From: Tupaia tana
Taxonomy: Eukaryota; Chordata; Mammalia; Scandentia; Tupaiidae
Length of the DNA: 64,000 nucleotides
Assembly (NCBI GenBank): GCA_026018925.1
Contig: JAKSZU010000138.1
Location: 434,001 to 498,000 of the forward strand
Reading direction: 5' to 3'
The notes under the pieces: model-generated
Told to the model about the DNA's origin: nothing
Seen by the model: only the letters and a program-made list of their open reading frames with translations
Databases searched by the model: none
Shown here: positions 49,086-62,553 of the stretch, piece by piece
How the letters are laid out: each line of letters begins with the position of its first letter
Numbering within the stretch: the stretch's first letter is position 1
Program-made: the position numbers and the translations under genes

Positions 49086-52000
49086 AAAAATATGAGGAGA
49101 CAGGAGCAGAGAGAGACAGAGAACTCAGACACACAGGGAAAGGGATAGAAGGCCAGAGGGGCTCCCTACCACACTAGCTTTGCTTGCTGGAGGCTGAATT
49201 ATGAGTAGAAAATCTTCATTTCTCCTGTGCCTGAAATATCTAGTCCCCAGTATCCATTTGGATCCTTCTCAGAGAATGGCTCAACTCTCCTGCCTGGGAG
49301 AAAGGAGCAGAAAGGCTTATTAACAAAACAAAAGATTGAGCTGAGAGCGAGAGAGAAATTCTACCTTTAAAAAAATCGTAAAAAGGAAAAATTACCAAAA
49401 AAAAATGAGGAGACAGGAGCAGAGAGAGCCAGAGACCTCAGAGACACAAGGACAGGGATAGAAGGCCAGAGGGGCTCCCTACCACACTAGCTTTGCTTGC
49501 TGGAGGCTGAATTATGAGTAGAAAATCTTCATTTTTCCTGTGCCAGAAATATCTACTTCTGAGTATCCATGTGGATCCTTCTCAGAGAATGGCTCAACTC
49601 TCCTGCCTGGGAGAAAGGAGCAGAAGGGCTTATTAACAAAACAAAAGATGGAGCTGAGAGCCAGAGAGTAATTCTACCTTTAAAAAAATCGTAAAAAGGA
49701 AAAATTACCAAAAAAAAATGAGGAGACAGGAGCAGAGAGAGAAAGAGACCTCAGAGACACCGGGACAGGGATAGAAGGCCAGAGGAGCTCCCTACCGCAC
49801 TAGCTTTGCTTGTTGGAGGCTGAATTATGAGTAGAAAATCTTCATTTCTCCTGTGCCTGAAATATCTAGTTCCCAGTATCCATGTGGATTCTTCTCAGAG
49901 AATGGTTCAACTCTCCTGCCTGGGAGAGAGGAGCAGAAGGGCTTATTAACAAAACAAAAGATGGAGTTGAAAGCCAGAGAGAAATTCTACCTTTAAAAAA
50001 ATCGTAAAAAGGAAAAATTACCAAAAAAAAATGAGGAGACGGGAGCAGAGAGAGACAGAGACCTCAGAGACACAGGGACAGGGATAGAAGGCCAGAGGGA
50101 CTCCCTACCACACTAGCTTTGCTTGCTGGAGGCTGAATTATGAGTAGAAAGTCCTCATTTCTCCTGTGCCTGAAATATCTCGTTCCCAGCATCCATGTGG
50201 ATTCTTCTCAGAGAATCGCTCAACTATCCTGCCTGGGAGAAAGGAGCAGAAGGGCTTATTAACAAAACAAAAGATGGAGCTTAGAGCCAGAGAGAAATTC
50301 TACCTTTAAAAAAATCGTTAAAATGAAAAATTACCAAAAATATGAGGAGACAGGGTCAGAGAGAGACAGAGACCTCATAGACACAGGGACAGGGATAGAA
50401 GGCCAGAGGGGCTCCCTACCACACTAGCTTTGATTGCTGGAGGCTGAATTATGAGTAGAAAATTTTCATTTCTCCTGTGCCTGAAATATCTAGTTCCCAG
50501 TATCCATGTAGATTCTTCTCAGAGAATGGCTCAACTCTCCTGCCTGGGAGAAAGGAGCAGAAGGGCTTATTAACAAAACAAAAGATGGTGCTGAGAGCCA
50601 GAGAGAAATTCTACCTTTAAAAAAATCGTAAAAAGGAAAAATTACCAAAAAAAAAAAATGAGGAGACAGGAGCAGAGAGAGCCAGATACCTCAGAGACAC
50701 AGGGACAGGGATAGAAGGCCAGAGGGGCTCCCTAACACACTAGCTTTGCTTGATGGAGGCTGAATTATGAGTAGAAAATCTTCATTTCTCCTGTGCCTGA
50801 AATATCTAGTTCCCAGTATCCATGTGGATTCTTCTCAGAGAATGGCTCAACTCTCCTGCCTGGGAGAAAGGAGCAGAAGGGCTTATTAACAAAACAAAGA
50901 TGGAGCTGAGAGCCAGAGAGAAATTCTACCTTTAAAAAAATCGTAAAAATGGAAAAATTACCAAAAAAATATGAGGAGACAGGAACAGAGAGAGACAGAG
51001 ACCTCAGAGACACAGGGACAGGGATAAAAGGCCAGAGGGGCTCCCTACCACACTAGCTTTGCTTGCTGGAGGCTGAATTATGAGTAGAAAATCATCATTT
51101 CTCCTGTGCCTGAAATATCTAGTTCCCAGTATCCATGTGGATTCTTCGCAGAGAATGGCTCAACTCTCCTGCCTGGGAGAAAGGAGCAGAAGGGCTTATT
51201 AACAAAACAAAAGATGGAGCTGAGAGCCAGAGAGAAATTCTACCTTTAAAAAAATCGTAAAAAGGAAAAATTACCAAAAAATAATGAGGAGACAGGAGCA
51301 GAGAGAGACAGAGACCTCAGAGACACAGGGACAGGGATAGAAGGCCAGAGGGGCTCCCTACCACACTAGCTTTGCTTGCTCGAGGCTGAATTATGAGTAG
51401 AAAATCTTCATTTCTCCTGTGCCTGAAATATCTAGTTCCCAGTGTCCATGTGGATTCTTCTCAGAGAATGGCTCAACTCTCCTGCCTGGGAGAAAGGAGC
51501 AGAAGGGCTTATTAATAAAACAAAAGATGGAGCTGAGAGCCAGAGAGAAATTCTACCTTTAAAAAAATCGTAAAAAGTAAAAATTTCCAAAAATATGAGG
51601 AGACAGGAGCAGAGAGAGACAGAGACCTCAGAGACACAGGGAAAGGGATAGAAGGCCAGAGGGGCTCCCTACCACACTAGCTTTGCTTGCTGGAGGCTGA
51701 ATTATGAGTAGAAAATCTTCATTTCTCCTGTGCCTGAAATATCTAGTTCCCAGTATCCATGTGGATCCCTCTCAGAGAATGGCTCAACTCTCCTGCCTGG
51801 GAGAAAGGAGCAGAAGGGCTTGTTAACAAAACAAAAGATGGTGCTGAGAGCCAGAGAGAAATTCTACCTTTAAAAAAATCGTAAAAAGGAAAAATTACCA
51901 AAAAAAATGAGGAGACAGGAGCAGAGAGAGACAGATAACTCAGAGACACAGGGACAGGGATAGAAGGCCAGAGGGGCTCCCTACCACACTAGCTTTGCTT

Positions 52001-55000
52001 GATGGAGGCTGAATTATGAGTAGAAAATCTTCATTTCTCCTGTGCCTGAAATATCTAGTTCCCAGTATCCATGTGGATTCTTCTCAGAGAATGGCTCAAC
52101 TCTCCTGCCTGGGAGAAAGGAGCAGAAGGGCTTATTAACAAAACAAAAGATGGAGCTGAGAGCCAGAGAGTAATTCTACCTTTAAAAAAATCGTAAAATG
52201 AAAAATTACCAAAAAAAAGGGGAGACAGGAGCAGAGAGAGACAGAGACCTCAGAGACACAGGGACAGGGATAGAAGGCCAGAGGGGCTCCCTACCGCACT
52301 AGCTTCGATTGCTGGAGGCTGAATTATGAGTAGAAAATCTTCATTTCTCCTGTGCCTGAAATATCTAGTTCCCAGTATCCATGTGGATTCTTCTCAGAGA
52401 ATGGCTCAACTCTCCTGCCTGGGAGAAAGGAGCAGAAGGACTTATTAACAAAACAAAAGATGGAGCTGAGAGCCAGAGAGAAATTCTACCTTTAAAAAAA
52501 TCGTAAAAAGAAGAATTACCAAAAAAAAAATGAGGAGACAGGAGCAGAGAGAGACAGAGACCTCAGAGACACAGGGACAGTGATAGAAGGCCAGACGGGC
52601 TCCCTACCACACTAGCTTTGCTTGCTGGAGGCTGAATTACGAGTAGAAAATCTTCATTTCTCCTGTGCCTGAAATATCTAGTTCCAGTATCCATGTGGAT
52701 CCTTCTCAGAGAATGGCTCAACTCTCCTGCCTGGGAGAAAGGAGCAGAAGTGCTTATTAACAAAACAAAAGATGGAGCTGAGAGCAAGAGAGAAATTCTA
52801 CCTTTAAAAAATCGTAAAAAGGAAAAATTACCCAAAAAAAAATGAGGAGACGGGAGCAGAGAGAGACAGAGACCTCAGAGACACAGGGACAGGGATAGAA
52901 GGCCAGAGGGGCTCCCTACCACACTAGCTTTGCTTGCTGGAGGCTGAATTATGAGTAGAAAATCCTCATTTCTCCTGTGCCTGAAATATCTCGTTCCCAG
53001 CATCCATGTGGATTCTTCTCAGAGAATGGCTCAACTCTCCTGCCTGGGAGAAAGGAGCAGAAGGGCTTATTAACAAAACAAAAGATGGAGCTGAGAGCCA
53101 GAAAGAAATTCTACCTTTAAAAAAATCGTTAAAATGAAAAATTACCAAAAAATATGAGGAGACAGGATCAGAGAGAGACAGAGACCTCAGAGACACAGGG
53201 ACAGGGATAGAAGGCCAGTGGGGCTCCCTACCACACTAGCTTTGATTGCTGGAGGCTGAATTATGGGGTTGAAAATTTTCATTTCTCCTGTGCCTGAAAT
53301 ATCTATTTCCCAGTATCCATGTAGATTCTTCTCAGAGAATGGCTCAACTCTCCTACCTAGTAGAAAGGAGCAGAAGGGCTTATTAACAAAACAAAGATCG
53401 AGCTGAGAGCCAGAGAGAAATTCTACCTTTAATAAAATCGTAAAATGGAAAAATTACCAAAAAAATATGAGGAGACAGGAGCAGAGAGAGACAGAGACCT
53501 CAGAGACACAGGGACAGGGATTGAAGGCCAGAAGGGCTCCCTACCACACTACCTTTGCTTGCTGGAGGCTGAATTATGAGTAGAAAATCATCATTTCTCC
53601 TGTGCCTGAAATATCTAGTTCCCAGTATCCATGTGGATTCTTCGCAGAGAATGGCTCAACTCTCCTGCCTGGGAGAAAGGAGCAGAAGGGCTTATTAACA
53701 AAACAAAAGATGGAGCTGAGAGCCAGAGAGAAATTCTACCTTTTGAAAAAAATCGTAAAAAGGAAAAATTACCAAAAAAAATGAGGAGACAGGAGCAGAG
53801 AGAGACAGAGACCTCAGAGACACAGGGACAGGGATAGAAGGCCAGAGGGGCTCCCTACCACACTAGCTTTGCTTGCTGGAGGCTGAATTATGAGTAAAAA
53901 ATCTTCATTTCTCCTGTGCCTGAAATATCTAGTTCCCAGTGTCCATGTGGATCCTTCTCAGAGAATGGCTCAACTCTCCTGCCTAGGAGAAAGGAGCAGA
54001 AGGGCTTATTAACAAAACAAAAGATGGAGCTGAGAGCCAGAGAGAAATTCTACCTTTAAAAAAATCGTAAAAAGGAAAAATTACCAAAAATATGAGGAGA
54101 CAGGAGCAGAGAGAGACAGAGACCTCAGAGACACAGGGAAAGGGATAGAAGGCCAGAGGGGCTCCCTACCATATTAGCTTTGCTTGCTGGAGGCTGAATT
54201 ATGAGTAGAAAATCTTCATTTCTCCTGTGCCTGAAATATCTAGTTCCCAGTATCCATGTGGATCCTTCTCAGAGAATGGCTCAACTCTCCTGCCTGGGAG
54301 AAAGGAGCAGAAGGGCTTATTAACAAAACAAAAGATGGAGCTGAGAGCCAGAGAGTAATTCTACCTTTAAAAAAATCGTAAAAAGGAAAAATTACCAAAA
54401 AAAAATGAGGAGACAGGAGCAGAGAGAGACAGAGACCTCAGAGACACAGGGACATGGATAGAAGGCCAGAGGGGCTCCCTACCGCATTAGCTTTGCTTGC
54501 TGGAGGCTGAATTATGAGTAGAAAATCTTCATTTCTCCTGTGCCTGAAATATCTAGTTCAAAGTATCCATGTGGATTCTTCTCAGAGAATGGTTCAACTC
54601 TCCTGCCTGGGAGAAAGGAGCAGAAGGGCTTATTAACAAAATAAAAGATTGAGCTGAAAGCCAGAGAGAAATTCTACCTTTAAAAAAATCGTAAAAAGGA
54701 AAAATTACCAAAAAAATATGAGGAGACCGGAGCAGAGAGAGACAGAGACCTCAGAGACACAGGGACAGGGATAGAAGGCCAGAGGGGCTCCCTACCACAC
54801 TAGCTTTGATTGCTGGAGGCTGAATTATGAGTTGAAAATTTTCATTTCTCCTGTGCCTGAAATATCTAGTTCCCAGTATCCATGTAGAATCTTCTCAGAG
54901 AATGGCTCAACTCTCCTGCCTGGGAGAAAGGAGCAGAAGGGCTTATTAACAAAACAAAGATGGAGCTGAGAGCCAGAGAGAAATTCTACCTTTAAAAAAA

Positions 55001-56849
55001 TCGTAAAATGGAAAAATTACCAAAAAAATATGAGGAGACAGGAACAGAGAGAGACAGAGACCTCAGAGACACAGGGACAGGGATAAAAGGCCAGAGGGGC
55101 TCCCTACCACACTAGCTTTGCTTGCTGGAGGCTGAATTAAGAGTAGAAAATCATCATTTCTCCTGTGCCTGAAATATCTAGTTCCCAGTATCCATGTGGA
55201 TTCTTCACAGAGAATGGCTCAACTCTCCTGCCTGGGAGAAAGGAGCAGAAGGGCTTATTAACAAAACAAAAGATGGAGCTGAGAGCCAGAGAGAAATTCT
55301 ACCTTAAAAAAATCGTAAAAAGGAAAAATTCCCCAAAATAATGAGGAGACAGGAGCAGAGAGAGACAGAGACCTCAGAGACACAGGGACAGGAATAGAAG
55401 GCCAGAGGGGCTCCCTACCACACTAGCTTTGCTTGCTCGAGGCTGAATTATGAGTAGAAAATCTTCATTTCTCCTGTGCCTGAAATATCTAGTTCCCAGT
55501 GTCCATGTGGATTCTTCTCAGAGAATGGCTCAACTCTCCTGCCTGGGAGAAAGGAGCAGAAGGGCTTGTTAATAAAACAAAAGATGGAACTGAGAGCCAG
55601 AGAGAAATTCTACCTTTAAAAAAATCGTAAAAAGGAAAAATTACCAAAAATATGAGGAGACAGGAGCAGAGAGATACAGAGACCTCAGAGACACAGGGAA
55701 AGGGATAGAAGGCCAGAGGGGCTCCCTACCACACTAGCTTTGCTTGCTGGAGGCTGAATTATGAGTAGAAAATCTTCATTTCTCCTGTGCCTGAAATATC
55801 TAGTTCCCAGTATCCATGTGGATCCTTCTCAGAGAATGGCTCAACTCTCCTGCCTGGGAGAAAGGAGCAGAAGGGCTTATTAACAAAACAAAAGATGGTG
55901 CTGAGAGCCAGAGAGAAATTCTACCTTTAAAAAAATCGTAAAAAGGAAAAATTACCAAAAAAAAAATGAGGAGACAGGAGCAGAGAGAGACAGATACCTC
56001 AGAGACACAGGGACAGGGATAGAAGGCCAGAGGGGCTCCCTACCACACTAGCTTGCTTGCTGGAGGCTGAATTATGAGTAGAAAATCTTCATTTCTCCTG
56101 TGCCTGAAATATCTAGTTCCGAGTATCCATGTGGATTCTTCTCAGAGAATGGCTCAACTCTCCTGCCTGGGAGAAAGGAGCAGAAGGGCTTATTAACAAA
56201 ACAAAAGATGGAGCTGAGAGCCAGAGAGTAATTCTACCTTTAAAAAAATCGTAAAATGGAAAAATTACCAAAAAAATGAGGAGACAGGAGCAGAGAGTGA
56301 CAGAGACCTCAGAGACACAGGGACAGGGATAGAAGGCCAGAGGGGCTCCCTACCGCACTAGCTTCGCTTGCTGGAGGCTGAATTATGAGTAGAAAATCTT
56401 CATTTCTCCTGTGCCTGAAATATCTAGTTCCCAGTATCCATGTGGATTCTTCTCAGAGAATGGCTCAACTCTCCTGCCTGGGAGAAAGGAGCAGAAGGGC
56501 TTATTAACAAAACAAAAGATGGAGCTGAGAGCCAGAGAGAAATTGTACCTTTAAAAAAATCGTAAAAAGGAAAAAATACCAAAAAAAAAAATGAGGAGAC
56601 AGGAGCAGAGAAAGACACAGACCTCAGAGACACAGGGACAGGGATAGAAGGCCAGAGGGGCTCCCTACCACACTAGCTTTGCTTGCTGGAGGCTGAATTA
56701 TGAGTAGGAAATCTTCATTTCTCCTGTGCCTGAAATATCTAGTTCCCAGTATCCATGTGGATTCTTCTCAGAGAATGGCTCAACTCTCCTGCCTGGGAGA
56801 AAGGAGGAGAAGTGCTTATTAACAAAACAAAAGATGGAGCTGAGAGCCA
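49040..56849 (+). repeat. 25-monomer higher-order unit, full copy (~7,810 bp)
   Basis: The segment starting near 49,040 (GAGAACTCAGACACACAGGG, TAGTCCCCAG, TATCCATTTGG, GATTGAG, GAGAGCGAG, CACAAGGAC, ACTTCTGAG) reappears at about 56,850, 7,810 bp downstream, and again at about 61,848. Between them lie the AGCATCC, TGTAGATTC, ACAAAGATGG, TTCGCAG, GTGTCC and TCCGAGTATCC monomers. Internal sub-blocks are themselves repeated: the ACAAAGAT / CATCATTT / GTGTCC trio appears near 50,810, 53,390 and 54,945. Confidence 0.82.
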
Positions 56850-57554
56850 GAGAGAAATTCTACCTTTAAAAAAATCGTAAAAAGGAAAAATTACCAAAAA
56901 TATGAGGAGACAGGAGCAGAGAGAGACAGAGAACTCAGACACACAGGGAAAGGGATAGAAGGCCAGAGGGGCTCCCTACCACACTAGCTTTGCTTGCTGG
57001 AGGCTGAATTATGAGTAGAAAATCTTCATTTCTCCTGTGCCTGAAATATCTAGTCCCCAGTATCCATTTGGATCCTTCTCAGAGAATGGCTCAACTCTCC
57101 TGCCTGGGAGAAAGGAGCAGAAAGGCTTATTAACAAAACAAAAGATTGAGCTGAGAGCGAGAGAGAAATTCTACCTTTAAAAAAATCGTAAAAAGGAAAA
57201 ATTACCAAAAAAAAATGAGGAGACAGGAGCAGAGAGAGCCAGAGACCTCAGAGACACAAGGACAGGGATAGAAGGCCAGAGGGGCTCCCTACCACACTAG
57301 CTTTGCTTGCTGGAGGCTGAATTATGAGTAGAAAATCTTCATTTTTCCTGTGCCAGAAATATCTACTTCTGAGTATCCATGTGGATCCTTCTCAGAGAAT
57401 GGCTCAACTCTCCTGCCTGGGAGAAAGGAGCAGAAGGGCTTATTAACAAAACAAAAGATGGAGCTGAGAGCCAGAGAGTAATTCTACCTTTAAAAAAATC
57501 GTAAAAAGGAAAAATTACCAAAAAAAAATGAGGAGACAGGAGCAGAGAGAGAAA
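52557..57554 (+). repeat. 16-monomer tandem segment, copy 1 (4,998-bp period)
   Basis: This matches 57,555-62,553 almost base for base. It begins with GACAGTGATAGAAGG and CCAGACGGGCTCC, and shares ATTACGAGTAG, GCATCC, CAGAAAGAAATT, CCAGTGGGGC, TTATGGGGTTG, CCTACCTAGTAG, ACAAAGATCG, CTACCTTTTGAAAAAA, ACCATATTAGC, TTCAAAGTATCC, TGTAGAATC and TTCACAG. Differences are few, for example CATGAGTAAAAAATC at 53,893 against AGTAGAAAATC, and ACCTTAAAAAA at 55,301 against ACCTTTAAAAAAA. Confidence 0.9.
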
Positions 57555-60500
57555 GAGACCTCAGAGACACAGGGACAGTGATAGAAGGCCAGACGGGCTC
57601 CCTACCACACTAGCTTTGCTTGCTGGAGGCTGAATTACGAGTAGAAAATCTTCATTTCTCCTGTGCCTGAAATATCTAGTTCCAGTATCCATGTGGATCC
57701 TTCTCAGAGAATGGCTCAACTCTCCTGCCTGGGAGAAAGGAGCAGAAGTGCTTATTAACAAAACAAAAGATGGAGCTGAGAGCAAGAGAGAAATTCTACC
57801 TTTAAAAAATCGTAAAAAGGAAAAATTACCCAAAAAAAAATGAGGAGACGGGAGCAGAGAGAGACAGAGACCTCAGAGACACAGGGACAGGGATAGAAGG
57901 CCAGAGGGGCTCCCTACCACACTAGCTTTGCTTGCTGGAGGCTGAATTATGAGTAGAAAATCCTCATTTCTCCTGTGCCTGAAATATCTCGTTCCCAGCA
58001 TCCATGTGGATTCTTCTCAGAGAATGGCTCAACTCTCCTGCCTGGGAGAAAGGAGCAGAAGGGCTTATTAACAAAACAAAAGATGGAGCTGAGAGCCAGA
58101 AAGAAATTCTACCTTTAAAAAAATCGTTAAAATGAAAAATTACCAAAAAATATGAGGAGACAGGATCAGAGAGAGACAGAGACCTCAGAGACACAGGGAC
58201 AGGGATAGAAGGCCAGTGGGGCTCCCTACCACACTAGCTTTGATTGCTGGAGGCTGAATTATGGGGTTGAAAATTTTCATTTCTCCTGTGCCTGAAATAT
58301 CTATTTCCCAGTATCCATGTAGATTCTTCTCAGAGAATGGCTCAACTCTCCTACCTAGTAGAAAGGAGCAGAAGGGCTTATTAACAAAACAAAGATCGAG
58401 CTGAGAGCCAGAGAGAAATTCTACCTTTAATAAAATCGTAAAATGGAAAAATTACCAAAAAAATATGAGGAGACAGGAGCAGAGAGAGACAGAGACCTCA
58501 GAGACACAGGGACAGGGATTGAAGGCCAGAAGGGCTCCCTACCACACTACCTTTGCTTGCTGGAGGCTGAATTATGAGTAGAAAATCATCATTTCTCCTG
58601 TGCCTGAAATATCTAGTTCCCAGTATCCATGTGGATTCTTCGCAGAGAATGGCTCAACTCTCCTGCCTGGGAGAAAGGAGCAGAAGGGCTTATTAACAAA
58701 ACAAAAGATGGAGCTGAGAGCCAGAGAGAAATTCTACCTTTTGAAAAAAATCGTAAAAAGGAAAAATTACCAAAAAAAATGAGGAGACAGGAGCAGAGAG
58801 AGACAGAGACCTCAGAGACACAGGGACAGGGATAGAAGGCCAGAGGGGCTCCCTACCACACTAGCTTTGCTTGCTGGAGGCTGAATTATGAGTAGAAAAT
58901 CTTCATTTCTCCTGTGCCTGAAATATCTAGTTCCCAGTGTCCATGTGGATCCTTCTCAGAGAATGGCTCAACTCTCCTGCCTAGGAGAAAGGAGCAGAAG
59001 GGCTTATTAACAAAACAAAAGATGGAGCTGAGAGCCAGAGAGAAATTCTACCTTTAAAAAATCGTAAAAAGGAAAAATTACCAAAAATATGAGGAGACAG
59101 GAGCAGAGAGAGACAGAGACCTCAGAGACACAGGGAAAGGGATAGAAGGCCAGAGGGGCTCCCTACCATATTAGCTTTGCTTGCTGGAGGCTGAATTATG
59201 AGTAGAAAATCTTCATTTCTCCTGTGCCTGAAATATCTAGTTCCCAGTATCCATGTGGATCCTTCTCAGAGAATGGCTCAACTCTCCTGCCTGGGAGAAA
59301 GGAGCAGAAGGGCTTATTAACAAAACAAAAGATGGAGCTGAGAGCCAGAGAGTAATTCTACCTTTAAAAAAATCGTAAAAAGGAAAAATTACCAAAAAAA
59401 ATGAAGAGACAGGAGCAGAGAGAGACAGAGACCTCAGAGACACAGGGACATGGATAGAAGGCCAGAGGGGCTCCCTACCGCATTAGCTTTGCTTGCTGGA
59501 GGCTGAATTATGAGTAGAAAATCTTCATTTCTCCTGTGCCTGAAATATCTAGTTCAAAGTATCCATGTGGATTCTTCTCAGAGAATGGTTCAACTCTCCT
59601 GCCTTGGCGAAAGGAGCAGAAGGGCTTATTAACAAAATAAAAGATTGAGCTGAAAGCCAGAGAGAAATTCTACCTTTAAAAAAATCGTAAAAAGGAAAAA
59701 TTACCAAAAAAATATGAGGAGACCGGAGCAGAGAGAGACAGAGACCTCAGAGACACAGGGACAGGGATAGAAGGCCAGAGGGGCTCCCTACCACACTAGC
59801 TTTGATTGCTGGAGGCTGAATTATGAGTTGAAAATTTTCATTTCTCCTGTGCCTGAAATATCTAGTTCCCAGTATCCATGTAGAATCTTCTCAGAGAATG
59901 GCTCAACTCTCCTGCCTGGGAGAAAGGAGCAGAAGGGCTTATTAACAAAACAAAGATGGAGCTGAGAGCCAGAGAGAAATTCTACCTTTAAAAAAATCGT
60001 AAAATGGAAAAATTACCAAAAAAATATGAGGAGACAGGAACAGAGAGAGACAGAGACCTCAGAGACACAGGGACAGGGATAAAAGGCCAGAGGGGCTCCC
60101 TACCACACTAGCTTTGCTTGCTGGAGGCTGAATTAAGAGTAGAAAATCATCATTTCTCCTGTGCCTGAAATATCTAGTTCCCAGTATCCATGTGGATTCT
60201 TCACAGAGAATGGCTCAACTCTCCTGCCTGGGAGAAAGGAGCAGAAGGGCTTATTAACAAAACAAAAGATGGAGCTGAGAGCCAGAGAGAAATTCTACCT
60301 TTAAAAAAATCGTAAAAAGGAAAAATTCCCCAAAATAATGAGGAGACAGGAGCAGAGAGAGACAGAGACCTCAGAGACACAGGGACAGGAATAGAAGGCC
60401 AGAGGGGCTCCCTACCACACTAGCTTTGCTTGCTCGAGGCTGAATTATGAGTAGAAAATCTTCATTTCTCCTGTGCCTGAAATATCTAGTTCCAGTGTCC

Positions 60501-62553
60501 ATGTGGATTCTTCTCAGAGAATGGCTCAACTCTCCTGCCTGGGAGAAAGGAGCAGAAGGGCTTGTTAATAAAACAAAAGATGGAACTGAGAGCCAGAGAG
60601 AAATTCTACCTTTAAAAAAATCGTAAAAAGGAAAAATTACCAAAAATATGAGGAGACAGGAGCAGAGAGATACAGAGACCTCAGAGACACAGGGAAAGGG
60701 ATAGAAGGCCAGAGGGGCTCCCTACCACACTAGCTTTGCTTGCTGGAGGCTGAATTATGAGTAGAAAATCTTCATTTCTCCTGTGCCTGAAATATCTAGT
60801 TCCCAGTATCCATGTGGATCCTTCTCAGAGAATGGCTCAACTCTCCTGCCTGGGAGAAAGGAGCAGAAGGGCTTATTAACAAAACAAAAGATGGTGCTGA
60901 GAGCCAGAGAGAAATTCTACCTTTAAAAAAAATCGTAAAAAGGAAAAAATTACCAAAAAAAAAATGAGGAGACAGGAGCAGAGAGAGACAGATACCTCAG
61001 AGACACAGGGACAGGGATAGAAGGCCAGAGGGGCTCCCTACCACACTAGCTTGCTTGCTGGAGGCTGAATTATGAGTAGAAAATCTTCATTTCTCCTGTG
61101 CCTGAAATATCTAGTTCCGAGTATCCATGTGGATTCTTCTCAGAGAATGGCTCAACTCTCCTGCCTGGGAGAAAGGAGCAGAAGGGCTTATTAACAAAAC
61201 AAAAGATGGAGCTGAGAGCCAGAGAGTAATTCTACCTTTAAAAAAATCGTAAAATGGAAAAATTACCAAAAAAATGAGGAGACAGGAGCAGAGAGTGACA
61301 GAGACCTCAGAGACACAGGGACAGGGATAGAAGGCCAGAGGGGCTCCCTACCGCACTAGCTTCGCTTGCTGGAGGCTGAATTATGAGTAGAAAATCTTCA
61401 TTTCTCCTGTGCCTGAAATATCTAGTTCCCAGTATCCATGTGGATTCTTCTCAGAGAATGGCTCAACTCTCCTGCCTGGGAGAAAGGAGCAGAAGGGCTT
61501 ATTAACAAAACAAAAGATGGAGCTGAGAGCCAGAGAGAAATTGTACCTTTAAAAAAATCGTAAAAAGGAAAAAATACCAAAAAAAAAAAATGAGGAGACA
61601 GGAGCAGAGAAAGACACAGACCTCAGAGACACAGGGACAGGGATAGAAGGCCAGAGGGGCTCCCTACCACACTAGCTTTGCTTGCTGGAGGCTGAATTAT
61701 GAGTAGGAAATCTTCATTTCTCCTGTGCCTGAAATATCTAGTTCCCAGTATCCATGTGGATTCTTCTCAGAGAATGGCTCAACTCTCCTGCCTGGAGAAA
61801 GGAGGAGAAGTGCTTATTAACAAAACAAAAGATGGAGCTGAGAGCCAGAGAGAAATTCTACCTTTAAAAAAATCGTAAAAAGGAAAAATTACCAAAAATA
61901 TGAGGAGACAGGAGCAGAGAGAGACAGAGAACTCAGACACACAGGGAAAGGGATAGAAGGCCAGAGGGGCTCCCTACCACACTAGCTTTGCTTGCTGGAG
62001 GCTGAATTATGAGTAGAAAATCTTCATTTCTCCTGTGCCTGAAATATCTAGTCCCCAGTATCCATTTGGATCCTTCTCAGAGAATGGCTCAACTCTCCTG
62101 CCTGGGAGAAAGGAGCAGAAAGGCTTATTAACAAAACAAAAGATTGAGCTGAGAGCGAGAGAGAAATTCTACCTTTAAAAAAATCGTAAAAAGGAAAAAT
62201 TACCAAAAAAAAATGAGGAGACAGGAGCAGAGAGAGCCAGAGACCTCAGAGACACAAGGACAGGGATAGAAGGCCAGAGGGGCTCCCTACCACACTAGCT
62301 TTGCTTGCTGGAGGCTGAATTATGAGTAGAAAATCTTCATTTTTCCTGTGCCAGAAATATCTACTTCTGAGTATCCATGTGGATCCTTCTCAGAGAATGG
62401 CTCAACTCTCCTGCCTGGGAGAAAGGAGCAGAAGGGCTTATTAACAAAACAAAAGATGGAGCTGAGAGCCAGAGAGTAATTCTACCTTTAAAAAAATCGT
62501 AAAAAGGAAAAATTACCAAAAAAAAATGAGGAGACAGGAGCAGAGAGAGAAAG
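57555..62553 (+). repeat. 16-monomer tandem segment, copy 2
   Basis: This is the partner of 52,557-57,554. Its right boundary is clear: at about 62,554 the sequence reads GACACCGGGACAGGG and AGAGGAGCTCC, as at 49,755-49,790, and not GACAGTGAT. Differences from copy 1 include single-base indels (TTCCAGTGTCC at 60,490; eight A at 60,927; CTGGAGAAAGG at 61,795) and CTTGGCGAAAGG at 59,603. Confidence 0.9.
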